Positions 61,013 through 64,000 of a stretch of 64,000 nucleotides of DNA are shown one piece after another. The stretch is from Thalassovita mangrovi. Its GTDB lineage: Bacteria > Pseudomonadota > Alphaproteobacteria > Rhodobacterales > Rhodobacteraceae. Below the pieces are notes generated by a model. That model searched no databases, was not told the origin of the DNA, and was given only the letters and a program-made list of their open reading frames with translations. The stretch is from NCBI RefSeq assembly GCF_009857745.1, contig NZ_WWEN01000007.1:1-64000 (forward strand), in the 5' to 3' direction. Numbering within the stretch: the first letter of the stretch is position 1; every line of letters starts with the position of its first letter. Made by a program: the position numbers and the translations under genes.

Positions 61013-61217
61013 GGTTCGACCTTTCAATCAGGCATCGTCGGCGCTTTTGGCGCACGGAATTCGTCCGCGCCGATACACTCGTTTGAGCCGCGGATGTCAA
61101 GCGATGCGTCGGTTTTACAGCGCTGACGCGGCCTTTCCGCGCGGTGTTTTCGGCGTTAAATGCCCTGCCTGGCGCCCCTTCGCCCCGCGACAGAGCGCCG
61201 ATGAGCCCCAAAGCCCC

Positions 61218-61245
61218 TTGCGCCTTGCCCGCCGTTGTCTATAAC
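61218..61245 (+). promoter_or_regulatory. Candidate carB promoter
   Basis: TTGCGC (61218-61223) and TATAAC (61240-61245) are 16 nt apart, predicting a leader of about 65 nt. Confidence 0.55.
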
Positions 61246-61261
61246 CCGCAACAATTTGCGC

Positions 61262-61278
61262 GGGGTGAGTCTCACCCC
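61262..61278 (+). promoter_or_regulatory. Palindrome in the carB leader
   Basis: GGGGTGAG-T-CTCACCCC is a perfect 8-bp inverted repeat with a single central base, about 10 nt after the predicted start site. One-base loops do not fold well as RNA, so a DNA operator is more likely. No binding protein is known to me. Confidence 0.4.
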
Positions 61279-61317
61279 TGTCCGCTGCTGCCCGCAAAAC
61301 AAAAAAAGAGGTCCGCC

Positions 61318-64000
61318 ATGCCCAAAAGAACCGATATCTCCTCGATCATGATCATCGGGGCGGGGCCCATCGTCATCGGCCAGGCCTGCGAATTCGACTA
61401 TTCCGGCGCCCAGGCCTGCAAGGCCCTGCGCGAAGAAGGTTACCGGGTGATCCTGGTGAACTCGAACCCGGCGACGATCATGACCGACCCCGGATTGGCC
61501 GACGCCACCTATATCGAACCGATCACGCCGGAAGTGGTCGCCAAGATCATCGAAAAGGAACGCCCCGACGCGCTGCTGCCCACCATGGGCGGGCAGACCG
61601 GCCTGAACACTTCGTTGGCGCTGGCCGACATGGGCGTGCTGGACAAGTTCGGCGTGGAACTGATCGGCGCCAACCGCGACGCCATCGAAATGGCCGAGGA
61701 CCGCAAGCTGTTCCGCGAAGCGATGGACCGGATCGGGCTGGAAAACCCCAAGGCGACCATCATCACCGCGCCGAAGAAAGAAAGCGGCGCTGCCGATCTG
61801 GAAGCGGGCGTGCAGCTGGCGCTGGACGAGCTGGAAGACATCGGCCTGCCCGCGATCATCCGCCCCGCCTTTACCCTGGGCGGCACCGGCGGCGGTGTGG
61901 CCTATAACCGCGAAGATTACATCCATTACTGCCGCACCGGCATGGATGCTTCGCCGGTGAACCAGATCCTGGTGGACGAAAGCCTGCTGGGCTGGAAGGA
62001 ATACGAGATGGAAGTCGTGCGCGACCGCGCCGACAACGCCATCATCGTCTGTTCCATCGAAAACGTCGATCCGATGGGCGTGCATACCGGCGATTCCATC
62101 ACCGTGGCCCCGGCGCTGACCCTGACCGACAAGGAATACCAGATGATGCGCAACGGCTCGATCGCCGTGCTGCGCGAAATCGGGGTGGAGACCGGCGGGT
62201 CGAACGTGCAATGGGCGATCAACCCCGCAGACGGCCGCATGGTTGTGATCGAAATGAACCCGCGGGTGTCGCGGTCGTCCGCTCTGGCGTCGAAAGCGAC
62301 CGGTTTCCCGATCGCGAAAATCGCCGCCAAGCTGGCGATCGGCTACACGCTCGATGAACTGGACAATGACATCACCAAGGTGACCCCGGCCAGCTTCGAG
62401 CCGACCATCGACTATGTCGTCACCAAGATCCCGAAATTCGCGTTCGAAAAATTCCCCGGTTCCGAACCCACCCTGACCACCGCGATGAAATCGGTGGGCG
62501 AGGCGATGTCGATCGGCCGCACCATCCATGAATCGCTGCAAAAGGCACTGGCCTCGATGGAATCGGGCCTGACCGGGTTCAACGAGGTGGACATCGAAGG
62601 CGCCCCCGACAAGGCCGCCGTGATCAAGGCGATCAGCCGCCAGACCCCGGACCGGATGCGCACCATCGCCCAGGCGATGCGCCACGGGCTGAGCGACGAC
62701 GAAATTCACGCCGTCACCATGTTCGACCCCTGGTTCCTGGCCCGCATCCGCGAAATCGTGGAAGCCGAAGAAGAGGTCCGCAAGAACGGCCTGCCGGTCA
62801 CCGAAGACGGGTTGCGCAAGCTCAAGATGCTGGGCTTCACCGATGCCCGCCTGGGCGAACTGACCGGCCGGACCGAAGCCAATATCCGCCGCGCCCGCCA
62901 GAACCTCGGCGTCACCGCCGTGTTCAAGCGGATCGATACCTGTGCCGCCGAGTTCGAAGCGCAGACGCCCTACATGTATTCGACCTATGAAACCCCGGCG
63001 ATGGGCGATGTCGAATGCGAAGCGCGCCCCTCGGATCGCAAGAAGGTGGTGATCCTGGGTGGCGGTCCGAACCGGATCGGCCAAGGGATCGAATTCGACT
63101 ACTGCTGCTGTCACGCCTGTTTCGCGCTGACCGACGCGGGCTATGAAACCATCATGATCAACTGCAACCCGGAAACCGTGTCGACCGACTACGACACTTC
63201 GGACCGGCTGTATTTCGAACCGCTGACCTTCGAGCACGTGATGGAAATCCTGCGGGTCGAGCTGCAGAACGGCACCCTGCACGGCGTCATCGTGCAGTTC
63301 GGCGGCCAGACGCCGCTGAAGCTGGCCAATGCGCTGTACGAGGAAGGCATCCCGATCCTCGGCACCTCGCCCGACGCGATCGACCTGGCCGAAGACCGCG
63401 AACGGTTCCAGCAGCTGGTCAACAAGCTGGAACTGAAACAGCCGAACAATGGCATCGCGTCCTCGGACGCCGAAGCGCTGAAGATCGCCGAAGACATCGG
63501 TTTCCCGCTGGTGATCCGCCCCTCCTACGTGCTGGGCGGCCGGGCGATGGAAATCGTCCGCGATATGGCACAGCTGGAACGCTACATCGCCGAGGCCGTG
63601 GTGGTTTCGGGCGACAGCCCGGTTCTGCTCGACAGCTACCTCAGCGGCGCCATCGAATGCGACGTCGATGCGTTGTCGGACGGCAAGACCGTGCACGTGA
63701 CCGGCATCATGCAGCATATCGAGGAAGCCGGCGTGCACTCGGGTGACAGCGCCTGTTCGCTGCCGCCCTATTCGCTGCCGCAGGACATCATCGACGAAAT
63801 CAAGCGTCAGACCGAAGCATTGGCCCTGTCGCTGGGCGTTATCGGCCTGATGAACGTGCAGTTCGCGGTCAAGGACGGCGAGATTTACCTGATCGAGGTG
63901 AACCCGCGCGCTTCGCGTACCGTGCCGTTTGTCGCCAAGGCCACCGACAGCGCCATCGCGTCCATCGCGGCGCGGCTGATGGCGGGCGAACCGATGGAAA
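61318..64000 (+). CDS. carB: Carbamoyl-phosphate synthase large subunit (3' end outside window)
   Basis: The first 894 codons of an expected roughly 1,100 are present; the frame is open to the last base. It starts [20 protein letters not shown]. The first ATP-grasp half (carboxyphosphate) has [16 protein letters not shown] and [20 protein letters not shown]. The second half begins [20 protein letters not shown] and repeats [14 protein letters not shown] and [17 protein letters not shown]. The enzyme makes carbamoyl phosphate for pyrimidines and arginine, feeding argF at 40.5 kb. The G-rich AGAGGTCC precedes the ATG. Confidence 0.97.
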   Translation, partial: MPKRTDISSIMIIGAGPIVIGQACEFDYSGAQACKALREEGYRVILVNSNPATIMTDPGLADATYIEPITPEVVAKIIEKERPDALLPTMGGQTGLNTSLALADMGVLDKFGVELIGANRDAIEMAEDRKLFREAMDRIGLENPKATIITAPKKESGAADLEAGVQLALDELEDIGLPAIIRPAFTLGGTGGGVAYNREDYIHYCRTGMDASPVNQILVDESLLGWKEYEMEVVRDRADNAIIVCSIENVDPMGVHTGDSITVAPALTLTDKEYQMMRNGSIAVLREIGVETGGSNVQWAINPADGRMVVIEMNPRVSRSSALASKATGFPIAKIAAKLAIGYTLDELDNDITKVTPASFEPTIDYVVTKIPKFAFEKFPGSEPTLTTAMKSVGEAMSIGRTIHESLQKALASMESGLTGFNEVDIEGAPDKAAVIKAISRQTPDRMRTIAQAMRHGLSDDEIHAVTMFDPWFLARIREIVEAEEEVRKNGLPVTEDGLRKLKMLGFTDARLGELTGRTEANIRRARQNLGVTAVFKRIDTCAAEFEAQTPYMYSTYETPAMGDVECEARPSDRKKVVILGGGPNRIGQGIEFDYCCCHACFALTDAGYETIMINCNPETVSTDYDTSDRLYFEPLTFEHVMEILRVELQNGTLHGVIVQFGGQTPLKLANALYEEGIPILGTSPDAIDLAEDRERFQQLVNKLELKQPNNGIASSDAEALKIAEDIGFPLVIRPSYVLGGRAMEIVRDMAQLERYIAEAVVVSGDSPVLLDSYLSGAIECDVDALSDGKTVHVTGIMQHIEEAGVHSGDSACSLPPYSLPQDIIDEIKRQTEALALSLGVIGLMNVQFAVKDGEIYLIEVNPRASRTVPFVAKATDSAIASIAARLMAGEPME

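Larger units (their letters stand above)
61013..61317. other. 305-nt divergent intergenic region (aspS / carB)
   Basis: The left part (61013-61200) holds the aspS leader and shows nothing else recognisable. The right part has the candidate carB promoter (61218-61245) and a short palindrome (61262-61278) in the carB leader. No tRNA or small gene was seen. Confidence 0.6.

Noticed and set aside
59417-61126. A 569-codon plus-strand frame opposite aspS
   Set aside because: aspS is fully supported; this is its antisense shadow.
61013-61317. A tRNA or small RNA gene in the aspS-carB gap
   Set aside because: No cloverleaf, TTC-loop or conserved arm pattern was found by eye; only promoter-like elements are supported.
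61156-63738. An 860-codon open frame antisense to carB
   Set aside because: carB is unmistakable on the plus strand; the antisense frame is low-complexity and has no family features.

Overview
The window looks like chromosome of an alphaproteobacterium of the Rhodobacteraceae/Roseobacter group. It is GC-rich with strong third-position G/C bias. It carries lineage markers: a GcrA cell-cycle regulator, the photo-oxidative-stress sigma factor RpoH2, small DUF6455 and DUF1467 proteins, a PCuAC copper chaperone, and the methylmalonyl-CoA genes meaB and mce. No rRNA, tRNA, CRISPR array, transposase, integrase or prophage gene was found. Almost everything is core chromosome, densely packed, with many ATGA, GTGA and TGATG stop/start overlaps. 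The clear accessory exception is a restriction-modification island near 57.7-59.2 kb.

Layout. 0-3.3 kb: the end of a capsule-export gene and a phosphomannomutase/phosphoglucomutase (surface polysaccharide). 3.4-11.0 kb, minus strand: rpoH2 and chaN, then coaBC, dut and a MoeB/ThiF-like gene, then an M3 peptidase and an FAD oxidoreductase. 11.1-14.6 kb: cobU-cobC, a glutathione transferase and comM. 14.5-17.7 kb, minus: esterase, gshB, yraN, rsmI, with an LpoA-like lipoprotein divergent from rsmI. 17.8-25.1 kb: glnD, murJ, a rhomboid-like protein without catalytic residues, trpS. 25.3-29.5 kb: L,D-transpeptidase, branched-chain aminotransferase, tyrosine phosphatase, sirtuin, a copper-chaperone pair, rpmB. 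29.6-38 kb: exporter ABC, meaB, hrpB, Nudix, Pit phosphate transporter, gcrA. 38-45.7 kb: ABC-2 permease, argD-argF, lytic transglycosylase, AsmA, rimO. 45.9-54.9 kb: dgkA, tandem DUF6455 genes behind a textbook FNR promoter, YigZ, an M48 protease, DUF167, a histone-deacetylase-like amidohydrolase, an HxlR regulator facing a cysteine-synthase homologue, nitroreductase, EI24 protein, DUF1467-mce, a response regulator and a GNAT acetyltransferase. 55-57.7 kb: a DUF1800-DUF1501 pair. 57.8-59.2 kb: MT-A70 methyltransferase plus a BglII-like endonuclease. 59.2-64 kb: aspS divergent from carB, which runs off the end.

The most notable observations are as follows. (1) A structured intergenic repeat is present three times, each just after a plus-strand gene; its inner stem changes sequence between copies but still pairs. 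(2) A perfect FNR site lies exactly 22 nt upstream of a -10 box ahead of two paralogous Cys-motif DUF6455 genes. (3) The restriction-modification island has atypical composition, and its methyltransferase mRNA is predicted to be leaderless. (4) Three genes (rimO, an 80-aa orphan and the methyltransferase) have a -10 box ending exactly 6 nt before the ATG and no Shine-Dalgarno sequence. (5) A divergent HxlR operator has two near-identical 20-bp repeats. (6) CtrA-like half-sites precede comM. (7) A perfect 20-bp inverted repeat lies downstream of argF. All family assignments were made by reading translations and motifs; no database search was run.
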